This document shows, piece by piece, positions 1 through 6,527 of a DNA stretch of 8,274 bases. Position 1 is the first letter of the stretch; each line of letters begins with the position of its first letter. The position numbers and the translations under genes are program-made. This stretch comes from Rubrobacter sp. (lineage in GTDB: Bacteria > Actinomycetota > Rubrobacteria > Rubrobacterales > Rubrobacteraceae): positions 1 through 8,274 of the forward strand of contig JACDGB010000059.1 of assembly GCA_013815485.1 (NCBI GenBank), read 5' to 3'. The notes under the pieces are model-generated. The model was not told the DNA's origin and made no database searches. It was given only the letters and a program-made list of their open reading frames with translations.

Positions 1-189
1 GGCTACGGGCTGGAGTTGGCGGCGGGTGGCACGGAGTTGATCTACACCTACGACGCGCAGGCGGAGCGTATGAGCATTGCCGAGCTGCTCGGCGACCTCA
101 ACGGGGCTGGCGTCAAGTTTCGGGACCTCCAGACGAGGCAGAGTTCGCTGGAGGAGATCTTCGTAGATCTCGTGACGGAGAGGCCATGA
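1..189 (+). CDS. ABC transporter ATP-binding protein, C-terminal fragment (YadG/CcmA-like)
   Basis: This is the last 62 residues of a gene that begins before the window. It has none of the nucleotide-binding motifs, which lie upstream. What is visible is the regulatory tail usual for ATPases of ABC-2 (drug/polysaccharide-type) exporters: a short beta-rich stretch, a helix ([14 protein letters not shown]), then the typical ending [11 protein letters not shown] at about residues 50-60. Its TGA overlaps the ATG of the next gene in the sequence ATGA (186-189), so the two are very likely translationally coupled. The partner is a YadH-like permease, so this is inferred to be the motor subunit of the same exporter. 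The family call rests on the tail and on the neighbour only. Confidence 0.8.
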   Translation, partial: GYGLELAAGGTELIYTYDAQAERMSIAELLGDLNGAGVKFRDLQTRQSSLEEIFVDLVTERP

Positions 190-947
190 ACTTCCACGCG
201 ATACGCGCGATCTACGTGTTCGAGATGGCGCGTACCGGGCGCACGATCCTACAGAGCATCGTCACGCCCGTCATCTCGACTTCCCTGTACTTCGTCGTCT
301 TCGGGGCGGCTATTGGCTCGCGCATCACCGGCATTGACGGGGTCAGCTACGGGGCTTTCATCGTGCCTGGGCTCATAATGCTGTCGCTGCTAACACAGAG
401 CGTCTCAAATGCGTCGTTCGGTATCTTCTTCCCCAAGTTCACGGGCACTATCTACGAGCTACTGTCTGCCCCCGTTTCATACGTCGAGATCGTCATAAGC
501 TACGTCGGCGCGGCCGCGACCAAGGCGATCATACTGGGCCTGCTCATCCTAGCGACGTCGGGACTTTTCGTGCCGATAGAAGTCGCGCATCCTCTGTGGA
601 TGCTCACGTTCCTCATGCTCACCGCGTTTACCTTCAGCCTCTTCGGCTTTCTCCTGGGCATCTGGGCCGAGGGCTTCGAGAAACTCCAGCTCGTGCCGTT
701 TCTTATCATGACGCCCCTGATCTTCCTCGGCGGCAGCTTCTACTCCATCGATATGTTGCCGCCGTTCTGGCAGACGGTCACGCTCTTCAACCCCATTGTC
801 TACCTGATCAGCGGCTTCCGCTGGAGCTTCTACGGGATCGCAGACGTGGGAGTCGGCGTGAGCCTGTCCATGACGCTCCTCTTCCTGACCCTCTGCCTGG
901 CGGCGGTGTGGTGGATCTTCAAAACAGGATACCGGCTCAAGACGTGA
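186..947 (+). CDS. yadH: ABC-2 type transporter permease, YadH-like
   Basis: This is an integral membrane permease of 253 residues, the normal length for ABC-2 permeases. About six hydrophobic segments are visible (near residues 21-43, 56-76, 100-128, 137-160, 168-187 and 225-246). Motifs recalled from E. coli YadH are present in order: GSRI (44-47), FIVPGLIM (58-65), [12 protein letters not shown] (176-187), LPPFW (191-195) and [16 protein letters not shown] (202-217). Such permeases dimerise and, with a cytoplasmic ATPase, export lipids, polysaccharides or drugs; the substrate cannot be told here. The start is supported by GGAG five bases before the ATG, and by the 4-base overlap with the ATPase gene. 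No terminator is evident in the 70 bases before the next gene, so read-through is possible. The YadH relationship is clear at motif level, but orthology was not tested. Confidence 0.92.
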   Translation: MNFHAIRAIYVFEMARTGRTILQSIVTPVISTSLYFVVFGAAIGSRITGIDGVSYGAFIVPGLIMLSLLTQSVSNASFGIFFPKFTGTIYELLSAPVSYVEIVISYVGAAATKAIILGLLILATSGLFVPIEVAHPLWMLTFLMLTAFTFSLFGFLLGIWAEGFEKLQLVPFLIMTPLIFLGGSFYSIDMLPPFWQTVTLFNPIVYLISGFRWSFYGIADVGVGVSLSMTLLFLTLCLAAVWWIFKTGYRLKT

Positions 948-1011
948 TCTCGGACGCAGGCCCTGGTCGCGGTCGCGTCGTCCGTCTGGCTCCGCGGATT
1001 CACTCCAGCTC

Positions 1012-1017
1012 AAGGAG
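1012..1017 (+). promoter_or_regulatory. Shine-Dalgarno site that favours the GTG start at 1024
   Basis: AAGGAG directly touches the ATG at 1018, too close for ribosome binding, but is six bases from the in-frame GTG at 1024. A third in-frame candidate, ATG at 1039, is too far away. The N-terminus is therefore probably two residues shorter than the longest reading. Confidence 0.6.
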
Positions 1018-1023
1018 ATGCTC

Positions 1024-1938
1024 GTGTCCAATGAGAGAATGCACGCCGACGAGGTGGACATCAGCGCATCTCTCGTGCGCCGGTTGCTCGCGGCGCAGTT
1101 CCCGCAGTGGGAAGACCTTCCTCTCAAACCAATGCGTTCCGCCGGGACCGACAACGCGATGTACAGGCTCGGTGATGACATGGCCGTGCGTCTCCCTCGC
1201 ATCCCTGGCGCCGCCGACGATGTGATAAAGGAGCAACAGTGGCTGCCGAAACTAGCACCGCAACTACCGCTTGCCATCCCAGTCCCGCTCGCGATGGGGA
1301 TGCCCGGCGAGGGTTACCCGTGGCACTGGTCCGTCTACCGGTGGCTGGAGGGCGAGAACGCAACCGCCGAGCGCATCGCCGATGCACGCCAGTTGGCAAC
1401 CGACCTGGCGCAGTTCATCACGACGCTGCGCGACATCGACACCGAGGGCCAACTGCCCACCGGATCGCTCAGATCCTACCGTGGCGGGCCATTGGCGCAT
1501 CGAGATGAGGCAACCCGCGCCGCAATCGCCGCGTGCGACGGCATACTCGATGTCGCCCTGGTGACCGAGGTTTGGGAAGCGGCCCTCCAGGTTCCGGCGT
1601 GGAACGGCCCGCCTGTCTGGATCCACTGTGACATCCAGCCCGGGAACCTGCTAGCCACACAGGGCCGCCTCAGCGCCGTCATCGACTTCGGCGGGCTAGC
1701 CATCGGCGATCCCGCAGTAGACCAGATCGTCGCCTGGAACCTTCTCTCCGCCGAAACTCGGGACACGTTCCGGGAATCGCTCTCGGTCGACGACGCCACT
1801 TGGGCACGAGGTCGCGGCTGGGCACTGTCCATCGGGCTGGTCGCACTCCCCTACTACAAGGACACCAACCCCATGCTCGCCGGTATCTCGCGATACCAAG
1901 TCGAGGAAGTCCTCGCCGATCACAAGCACGACGCATGA
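1024..1938 (+). CDS. Aminoglycoside phosphotransferase (APH)/choline kinase-like family protein
   Basis: This is a small-molecule kinase-like protein of about 304 residues. An ATG at 1018 exists, but the Shine-Dalgarno AAGGAG (1012-1017) abuts it, whereas the in-frame GTG at 1024 sits six bases away, so GTG is preferred. Numbered from 1018, the N-lobe has SAGTDNAMYRLGDDMAVRLPR (41-61), the nucleotide-binding strand pair. The catalytic loop is HCDIQPGNLL (203-212), with catalytic Asp205 and metal ligand Asn210, and the DFG equivalent is IDFGGLAIGD (222-231), with Asp223. Most relatives have HGD; this one has HCD. The fold phosphorylates hydroxyl groups of antibiotics, sugars, choline or homoserine using ATP in the cytosol. 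Members resembling this one are mostly uncharacterised, and real aminoglycoside resistance should not be assumed. It lies 70 bases after the permease gene on the same strand. Confidence 0.85.
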   Translation: MSNERMHADEVDISASLVRRLLAAQFPQWEDLPLKPMRSAGTDNAMYRLGDDMAVRLPRIPGAADDVIKEQQWLPKLAPQLPLAIPVPLAMGMPGEGYPWHWSVYRWLEGENATAERIADARQLATDLAQFITTLRDIDTEGQLPTGSLRSYRGGPLAHRDEATRAAIAACDGILDVALVTEVWEAALQVPAWNGPPVWIHCDIQPGNLLATQGRLSAVIDFGGLAIGDPAVDQIVAWNLLSAETRDTFRESLSVDDATWARGRGWALSIGLVALPYYKDTNPMLAGISRYQVEEVLADHKHDA

Positions 1939-1987
1939 CTCAGATTACGAGTGTGTAGCCGGACCCGCGCTGGGGAACGAACGGCGC

Positions 1988-2581
1988 ATGGACGCGGCGA
2001 CCATAGCCCAGATCGTCACAGCCGTAACCAACACCCTCTTCGTCATGGTGCTGGCGGGCGGGTACTACTACACATGGAGGGTGAGCCAGCGGACGCTCGC
2101 GGAGATGAAGGCGCAGCGCATGGCGATAGGCCGTCCGCAGGTGATAGTGGACGACGACTACGACAGCCTCCCTGAGATCAACATCGTCGTCAGAAACGTC
2201 AGCCAGGGCGCGGCCAGGGAGATAACGTTCGAGTTCTCCGCCCCCATCGAGAGTTCCAACGGCTTTGTCATCTCGGATCTGCCGTACTTCAAGGGAGGCA
2301 TGGACTTCTTGCCGCCTGACGGTGAGATCTCCACCTACTGGGACCACCTCGAAACCCTCCTGCCGTTCCTGGAGCAGAAGGGCCTGGAGCGAGGCACCTG
2401 GGTGACCACCCGCTACAAGGGCCTCGACGGAGAATCCTACGAGACAAGCTGGAACCTCAACCCCTTCATCTACCGCGATGGCCGCTTCACCCGCCGCAGC
2501 AGCATGGGCGACCTCGTCAAGGCCGCCGAGAAGCTAGCCACGGAAAAGCGCCCAGACCCGAAACCCGGCGCAGAGGAATAA
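1988..2581 (+). CDS. Hypothetical single-pass membrane protein
   Basis: This 197-residue protein has no name I can give. It has one N-terminal hydrophobic helix (about residues 5-29, ending GGYYYTW), followed by a basic, helical juxtamembrane stretch (RVSQRTLAEMKAQRMAIGR, 31-49). Next comes a beta-rich domain opening with RPQVIVDDDYD and INIVVRNVSQGAAREITFEF (about 64-83). That pattern, a strand, then an Asn-x-Ser/Gly-x-Gly-Ala-Ala turn, then a strand, is common in small membrane-tethered beta-sandwich proteins of bacteria. A charged, Pro/Glu/Lys-rich tail ends the protein. The positive residues after the helix suggest the soluble domain is cytoplasmic (positive-inside rule), but this is an inference. 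The ATG has only a weak upstream purine run (GGGGA, 11 bases away). The gene is 49 bases past the kinase gene. Codon use and length support a real gene. Confidence 0.75.
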   Translation: MDAATIAQIVTAVTNTLFVMVLAGGYYYTWRVSQRTLAEMKAQRMAIGRPQVIVDDDYDSLPEINIVVRNVSQGAAREITFEFSAPIESSNGFVISDLPYFKGGMDFLPPDGEISTYWDHLETLLPFLEQKGLERGTWVTTRYKGLDGESYETSWNLNPFIYRDGRFTRRSSMGDLVKAAEKLATEKRPDPKPGAEE

Positions 2582-2582
2582 T

Positions 2583-3329
2583 TTACTCCACGGGTTCTGG
2601 GTCTCCGGCGCCGCCGACGCACTTGTTGCCTGAGAGAGGCGATATCTCGGAGATGCGGAATTGATCCACGAACTGCCGCAGGCGCGGGTCGTCCGCTCCA
2701 TCGAGCTTCAACTGGACTCGCCAGGAGGTCGCCACTACCGGCGCGTCAAGGCCGGGGTATGGGCTGACTATGACGTAGCGTTCCCCGGCGTATGAGCGCA
2801 GTTCGTCTATCCCGGCGGCGGGGAGGTTGGGGCGGTAGGAGATCCAGACTACCCCGTGGTCCATGCTGTGGACGGCGTGCCGGTCCTTTATTGGCTCGGG
2901 ATAGAAACCGCAGTTCTGCCATAGTGGATCATGGTCGCCGTTGGTCGGCGGCTGGCGGTCGTAGTCTATCGGCCGATCCAACGTCCTGTTAGTGGTCGCC
3001 GGATATACCTCTATGCCTTCGGGCGGATCTTCCGGCAGCGGCTGCGGTTTGTCCGGCTTCTTCCCTCCCGCCGGCAACATGGACGCTTCTTCCCGAGCCC
3101 CGATCTCCGCCTCAGCCAACTCCGCGACCTCGCCAGACTCCATCTGCCCCGAGGCGGTCGTCTCTTCCATCGTAGCCTCCGATGATGCGGACTCGGACAT
3201 CGCGGACGCCTGCTGGCCCTCCGAGTCTCCTTGAGAACCACCCATCGAATCTTCACCGCCGCAGGCCGTGAGAGACATCGCCAAAGCGAGGACAGAGATC
3301 AGGCCGAGCCTTCGCGTCAAGGTTTTCAT
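2583..3329 (-). CDS. DUF3105 domain lipoprotein
   Basis: This is a 248-residue secreted lipoprotein. The signal peptide has basic residues (MKTLTRR), a hydrophobic core and the lipobox LTAC, predicting lipidation at Cys23. A low-complexity linker rich in Ser, Glu, Gly and Thr (about 24-85), then a Pro/Lys stretch, lead to a domain I recognise as DUF3105. The hallmarks are PPTNGDHDPLWQNCGFY (127-143), HAVHSMDHGVVWISYRP (151-167) and the SPYPGL...VVATSW region (189-203). Conserved His151, His154 and His158, with Cys140 and Cys237, could be metal ligands or a disulfide; no function is established to my knowledge. The reading frame stays open far upstream, but the signal peptide fixes the start at 3329. 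A GTG at 3335, eight bases after a GAAAGG purine run, is an equally good start and would add two residues. The gene converges on the previous one, with a single base between stops. Confidence 0.88.
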   Translation of the reverse strand: MKTLTRRLGLISVLALAMSLTACGGEDSMGGSQGDSEGQQASAMSESASSEATMEETTASGQMESGEVAELAEAEIGAREEASMLPAGGKKPDKPQPLPEDPPEGIEVYPATTNRTLDRPIDYDRQPPTNGDHDPLWQNCGFYPEPIKDRHAVHSMDHGVVWISYRPNLPAAGIDELRSYAGERYVIVSPYPGLDAPVVATSWRVQLKLDGADDPRLRQFVDQFRISEISPLSGNKCVGGAGDPEPVE

Positions 3330-3364
3330 CGTCACAACCGGAGCCTTTCTCTGGACCTTTATTG

Positions 3365-3370
3365 ATGATA
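3365..3370 (-). promoter_or_regulatory. Possible -10 element for the lipoprotein gene
   Basis: On the minus strand this reads TATCAT, five of six matches to TATAAT, placed so that transcription would start about 25-30 bases before the lipoprotein start codon. No convincing -35 hexamer lies 16-18 bases upstream, so the call is weak. Confidence 0.25.
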
Positions 3371-3449
3371 CGCACCCGAAGTTAGCATGGATGCGCCGCC
3401 GGGGACCGTGAGCGGGATCATACGCGAAGGAGCGGATATCCGGGTCTCG

Positions 3450-3530
3450 GAGGAGCCGGTAGCGTCCGAGTCCGAAGACGGCCCGCTTGCCGACGTGGGC
3501 GATCTGCCCCATGCGCAGCAGAGGTTGCAG
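3450..3530 (-). pseudogene. Possible relic of a Cas6-type CRISPR endoribonuclease C-terminus
   Basis: The roughly 300-base spacer between the lipoprotein and the hicB-like gene (3330-3629) holds no convincing intact gene. On the minus strand a 27-residue stretch, in the same open frame that runs into the lipoprotein, contains PLLRMGQIAHVGKRAVFGLG followed by RYRLL. From memory this resembles the glycine-rich C-terminal end of Cas6 proteins (PF10040), where a PLLxLGE-like helix is followed by HVGKGTxFGLGRYxL. No Cas6 N-terminal ferredoxin-like domain precedes it, since the hicB-like gene begins 100 bases upstream, and no stop follows the motif where Cas6 would end. It would therefore be a non-functional fragment. 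The match is short and unverified. A 59-residue reading frame on the plus strand (3387-3566) overlaps it and is the competing interpretation. Confidence 0.3.
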
Positions 3531-3594
3531 ACCCACTCCCGCTATGATGAGGAACTGAAAGAATAGATAACTGCGGCATCCCGACAAATGCGCA

Positions 3595-3603
3595 TGAGAT
3601 AAT
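3595..3603 (+). promoter_or_regulatory. Possible extended -10 promoter of the hicB-like gene
   Basis: The sequence TGAGATAAT fits an extended -10 (TGn followed by GATAAT, five of six matches to consensus). It lies in a locally AT-rich patch and would start transcription near 3610, just before the ribosome binding site at 3618-3622. There is no good -35, which is compatible with an extended -10 promoter. An 8-base palindrome, ATGCGCAT (3588-3595), abuts it and might be an operator. Confidence 0.4.
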
Positions 3604-3617
3604 ATGGTCGAAAGAAG

Positions 3618-3622
3618 AGGAG
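3618..3622 (+). promoter_or_regulatory. Shine-Dalgarno site that fixes a TTG start
   Basis: AGGAG lies seven bases before TTG 3630. The ATG at 3625 is only two bases away and is followed at once by a stop in its frame (ATG AGT TGA). There is no in-frame ATG or GTG between TTG 3630 and the upstream stop at 3600-3602, so TTG is the start. Confidence 0.6.
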
Positions 3623-3629
3623 ACATGAG

Positions 3630-3857
3630 TTGAGCGAAACTGAGAGCTTGAGTGAGGAACTGAGTTTGACGGGGATTTACGTTCCTGGCGAAGATGGCTG
3701 GATCGTAGCTTATTGCCCGGAGGTTCCCGGCGCGGTTAGCCAGGGACGTACCCTGGAAGAAGCCCGTTTCATGCTCCGGGACGCTGTCGCGCTCATGCTG
3801 GAAGGCAATCGGGAAGAGCGGGAACGGGAACTCTTCGCCGATCTGAATGAGAGCTAG
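3630..3857 (+). CDS. HicB-like antitoxin-family protein, apparently without HicA
   Basis: This 75-residue protein has the HicB partial RNase H-like fold: a strand (LTGIYVPGEDGWIVAYCPEV, about 13-32), a short second strand (GAVSQGR), then the amphipathic helix TLEEARFMLRDAVALMLEGN (41-60). In hicAB modules HicB neutralises the mRNA-cleaving toxin HicA. Here the protein stops soon after the helix in a charged tail (REERERELF) and lacks the C-terminal ribbon-helix-helix or helix-turn-helix that lets longer HicB proteins bind their own promoter. No HicA-like frame (about 60-80 residues, with the GSHxxY-type double-stranded-RNA-binding motif) exists on either side: only 58 bases separate its stop from the converging ecfT stop, and the upstream spacer has none. 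It may be a solitary HicB-like protein or a remnant of a module. The start is TTG, and its surroundings are more AT-rich than the neighbours. Confidence 0.8.
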   Translation: MSETESLSEELSLTGIYVPGEDGWIVAYCPEVPGAVSQGRTLEEARFMLRDAVALMLEGNREERERELFADLNES

Positions 3858-3915
3858 AAGCATTGCGGGCGAAGCGGTCCCAGCCATGCTGCAGTACCAT
3901 TCTCGCTAGATAGTG

Positions 3916-4746
3916 TCATGCAATCAGCAAGCCTGGCAGCTTCCAGGCCGCCAGCACCCAGACTACAACCATCAAAAGCACGAGCCAGTCAGTGAGGCCC
4001 GCCTCCATCCGGCGGAGCTTGGTGCGGCCACGACCGCCCCGGTAGCAACGGACGTCCATGGCCGTCGTGAGGAGGTCGGCGCGGCGGAAGCCGCCGACGA
4101 AGACGGGGACGAGAAGCCGCCCGAGACGCCGGGCGCGGGTGATGGGGCCGCCCTCGTCGAACGGGACACCGCGGGCTGTATATGCGCGGCTCAGACGCTC
4201 CACCTCAGAGATGAAGATCGGGACGAACTTCACCGAGATGACGCCGACGAGAACCAACTCGTTGACCGGTACTCTTAGTTTTTGCAACGGCCCGAAGAGC
4301 AATTCCAGGCCGTTGGTCAGGTCCACTAGCGAGGTGGTCAGCATGAGCATTGTTGTAGTGTGATAGAGAAGCAGCACGCGCAGACCCAGGATCGCCGCGA
4401 AACGCAATCCCTCCGTGGAGATGGAGAGGAATCCCCATTGCCACAGCACGCTCGATTGCGGTGCCTCGCCAGGATAGAAGAAGACCTGAAAGACGAGGAT
4501 GATCCCCAAGAAAAACAGGAAGAAGCTGGAGCCTCGCGCCACGTATCCGAATGGGACGCGAGAGACGAGTTGCAAAACCACCAGCAGCGGGAACAGCAGC
4601 GCGAAGCCGAGAAATCCATCAACCAGGAACGAGGCCACGACCAGGAGCGCTGTCGCCACGAGCTTTATTCGCACGTCCAGGCGATGCACCGGCGATCCGG
4701 TGTCCACGAACTGGCCGAAGATCACATTCCGCTGCAACTCAAGCAC
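3916..4746 (-). CDS. ecfT: ECF transporter transmembrane scaffold protein EcfT
   Basis: This 276-residue membrane protein couples the two ATPases to the substrate-binding S subunit. The N-terminus is typical (FGQFVDTGSPVHRLDVRIKL, 10-29), followed by hydrophobic segments near 30-60, 73-92, 113-138 and 254-275. Its cytoplasmic coupling helices carry the two arginine motifs that contact the ATPases. The first is canonical, AYTARGVPF (188-196, with A191-R192-G193). The second reads AMDVRCYRGGRGRTKL (229-244), where relatives usually have Ala-Arg-Gly or Ala-Arg-Cys; here it is Val-Arg-Cys. The start is GTG, six bases after GGGAG, and it overlaps the end of the A2 ATPase gene by 8 bases, so coupling is likely. 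It is the last gene of the operon and converges on the hicB-like gene, with no obvious hairpin-plus-T terminator between them. Confidence 0.92.
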   Translation of the reverse strand: MLELQRNVIFGQFVDTGSPVHRLDVRIKLVATALLVVASFLVDGFLGFALLFPLLVVLQLVSRVPFGYVARGSSFFLFFLGIILVFQVFFYPGEAPQSSVLWQWGFLSISTEGLRFAAILGLRVLLLYHTTTMLMLTTSLVDLTNGLELLFGPLQKLRVPVNELVLVGVISVKFVPIFISEVERLSRAYTARGVPFDEGGPITRARRLGRLLVPVFVGGFRRADLLTTAMDVRCYRGGRGRTKLRRMEAGLTDWLVLLMVVVWVLAAWKLPGLLIA

Positions 4747-5623
4747 GGCTTTCTCCCAACCGTTCTAGCAACGCTTCCTCCAGCTCTTCTTCGGTCAGAA
4801 GATCGGTGGGCAAGTCGGGGAGGATTTTCCTTAGTTCGCGGGCGAGGGCGACGGGCTCGGGGAGGGCTATGCCGAGGGCATCGAGCCGATCCGCTCCGGC
4901 GAGGACTTCCCGGACGGGTGCGTCCATCGCGACGCGGCCTTCTTCGAGAACGATGAGCCGGTCGCACAACAGGCTCGCGTCGGCGAGGCTTGAGGAGCAC
5001 ATCACCATCGTGAGGTTTCGTTGCTCGCGCAGCCGTTCGAAGAGGCCGAACAGTTCGTCGCGGCCCCGCGGGTCGAGGCCCGCCATCGGCTCATCGAGTA
5101 CGATCAGGGGCGCGCGCATCGCCAGCACGCCAGCGAGGGCGACCCGGCGCTTCTGTCCTCCAGAGAGAGCGTGTACGTAACGCAGCCGGAACTCCGGGTA
5201 CGAGAGGCCCACCGCCTCCAAACTCTCCTCGACGCGCTCGCGGGTCTCCTTCGCCGGAACCCCCGCCGCCGTCGGCCCGAAGGCCACGTCCTTGCCGACC
5301 ACGTCTTCAAGGATCTGGAAGTCCGGCCGCTGGAACACCACGCCCACGGACCTCCGCAAGGCAGCACGGTCGTAGCCCGCGGCTGCCACGTCCTCTCCCT
5401 CGTGAAATACTTGTCCCTCCTTCAGGCGCAGCAGGTGCGCGAGGGCGTAGACGACGGTGGATTTCCCGGACTGCGTGGGGCCGACGATGCCGACTCGCTC
5501 GCCGCGCCGGACCTCGAACGAGACGCCACGCGCTGCTTCAACCGCGCGCGGCGTCCCCTCCAGGTACGAGTAAAGGAATTCCCGAAGTTCGGCAAGCGGT
5601 GCTTGCTCGGGCAGATCCGTCAC
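4739..5623 (-). CDS. ecfA2: ECF transporter ATP-binding protein EcfA2-type, with altered Walker A and H-loop
   Basis: This is the second cytoplasmic ATPase of the ECF importer, 294 residues. Visible motifs are Walker A GPTQSGKST (48-56), Q-loop FQRPDFQ (97-103, Q98), signature LSGGQKRR (153-160), Walker B LIVLDEP (173-179, catalytic Glu178) and D-loop AGLDP (181-185). Two departures stand out. The usual Gly in GxTGSGKST is Gln51, and the H-loop, normally VSHSM or similar, reads MCSSSLAD, so the switch histidine is Ser211 (codon TCA). The signature and D-loop are intact. The C-terminal extension (about 240-294) is acidic and helical, as in other EcfA proteins. The start GTG shares GTGA with the stop of the preceding ATPase gene, with GGGAG seven bases upstream. 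It presumably pairs with that ATPase as a heterodimer under EcfT. Assignment to A2 rather than A1 rests on gene order. Confidence 0.9.
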   Translation of the reverse strand: MTDLPEQAPLAELREFLYSYLEGTPRAVEAARGVSFEVRRGERVGIVGPTQSGKSTVVYALAHLLRLKEGQVFHEGEDVAAAGYDRAALRRSVGVVFQRPDFQILEDVVGKDVAFGPTAAGVPAKETRERVEESLEAVGLSYPEFRLRYVHALSGGQKRRVALAGVLAMRAPLIVLDEPMAGLDPRGRDELFGLFERLREQRNLTMVMCSSSLADASLLCDRLIVLEEGRVAMDAPVREVLAGADRLDALGIALPEPVALARELRKILPDLPTDLLTEEELEEALLERLGESRA

Positions 5624-6468
5624 CCGGAATCTCCCGCCGATCTTGGCAGGGCGAAGACGGACTTTCGCAAATCCGCGTCCGTCAATATGTCGCCTTCGAG
5701 TGGGATGCCGTGGGACCTGAGTCGGCTGGCGAGGCTGGCGGCGAGGGGCACGTCGAGGCCGATCTCGCGCAGTTCTTCGGCACGACGGAAGACCTCGGAT
5801 GGTGGACCGTCCATGACGAGGCGGCCTGTGTCCAGTACGATCACGCGGTCGAAGAGGGCAGCCTCGGCCATGGAGTGGGTAACGTGGATCACGCCCATCC
5901 CCTCCCGGCGATTCAGTTCTCGCGCCGCTTCGATGAGTCGCGTCGCGGCGACCGCTGGCAGGAGTGACGTTGGCTCGTCAAGGATCAAATACCGGGGCCG
6001 CATCGCAAGAGCCCCAGCAATAGCGGTTCGTTGCTTCTGGCCCAATGAGAGATCGTCCACGATCTTCTCGGAGATATCGGCGATCCCCATTGCTTCCAGC
6101 GCGGATTCGACCCTTTCGGCTATCTCCTCCCGTGGCAACCCAAGATTCTCCGGCCCGAAAGCCACGTCGTCAGCGACCCGGTTCATAACGAGCTGGTCAT
6201 CTGGGTCCTGAAACACTACCGAGACGCGGCTGCGAATCTCCCACCGCGTCTCATGGCGAACCGGCACGCCGTCCACCCGGATCCCACCCTCCGTCGGATA
6301 CAGAACGGCGGTCAGCAGCTTGACGAGCGTGCTCTTCCCCGAGCCGTTGTGCCCGATGACGGCAACGAGACGGCCAGGCTCTATCTGGATATCCAGGTCC
6401 CGCAGGGCGTGTACCGCGTCGGACTCGCCCCCGCGATAGGCAAAGGAGACGCCATCAACCTCGATCAC
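5620..6468 (-). CDS. ecfA1: ECF transporter ATP-binding protein EcfA1-type, with altered signature and D-loop
   Basis: This is the first ATPase of the ECF importer, 282 residues. It keeps a consensus Walker A GHNGSGKST (39-47), Q-loop FQDPDDQ (86-92, Q87), Walker B LILDEP (161-166, catalytic Glu165) and switch histidine in VTHSM (H198). The ABC signature is LSLGQ (140-144) instead of LSGGQ, and the D-loop reads SLLPA (168-172), lacking the Asp of SxLDP. These changes are complementary to those in its partner. The start is GTG at 6468: upstream in frame a stop comes after 20 codons with no other usual start, and an ATG at 6476 is out of frame and closes after three codons. The Shine-Dalgarno site is weak, which may lower its translation unless helped by read-through. 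It follows the S-component gene after a 134-base gap and overlaps the next gene by 4 bases. Confidence 0.9.
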   Translation of the reverse strand: MIEVDGVSFAYRGGESDAVHALRDLDIQIEPGRLVAVIGHNGSGKSTLVKLLTAVLYPTEGGIRVDGVPVRHETRWEIRSRVSVVFQDPDDQLVMNRVADDVAFGPENLGLPREEIAERVESALEAMGIADISEKIVDDLSLGQKQRTAIAGALAMRPRYLILDEPTSLLPAVAATRLIEAARELNRREGMGVIHVTHSMAEAALFDRVIVLDTGRLVMDGPPSEVFRRAEELREIGLDVPLAASLASRLRSHGIPLEGDILTDADLRKSVFALPRSAGDSG

Positions 6469-6527
6469 GGGTTCATGCCGAATCCGGATGAAGAGCGCGT
6501 TTTTCGTGAGTCGGAGAGAGATTCCTT

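Noticed and set aside
549..1277. Long opposite-strand frames over the permease, kinase and ATPase genes
   Set aside because: These are typical GC-rich shadows: Arg/Pro/Ser-rich translations with no motifs, opposite genes with clear family signatures.
1935..1958. Seven-codon frame overlapping the kinase stop (ATGA)
   Set aside because: It is too short to be supported as a gene, with no ribosome site of its own; it is probably incidental.
3387..3566. Plus-strand 59-residue reading frame beginning MDAPPGTVSGIIREG in the divergent spacer
   Set aside because: There is no convincing ribosome site and no recognisable family, and it lies opposite the Cas6-like stretch. Base bias at third positions is about the same for both readings, so it cannot be supported over the minus-strand interpretation.
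3548..3663. 11-base direct repeat TGAGGAACTGA at 3548-3558 and 3653-3663
   Set aside because: Repeats of this length are expected by chance several times in a window of this size, and there is no flanking similarity.
3330..3887. In-frame upstream extension of the lipoprotein (186 more residues)
   Set aside because: It would bury the signal peptide and lipobox inside the protein and run antisense through the hicB-like gene. The frame is open by chance or relic.
3858..3915. Terminator or hicA remnant between the hicB-like gene and ecfT
   Set aside because: Only weak 3-4 base pairings and no T-run are visible, and no frame shows HicA motifs.
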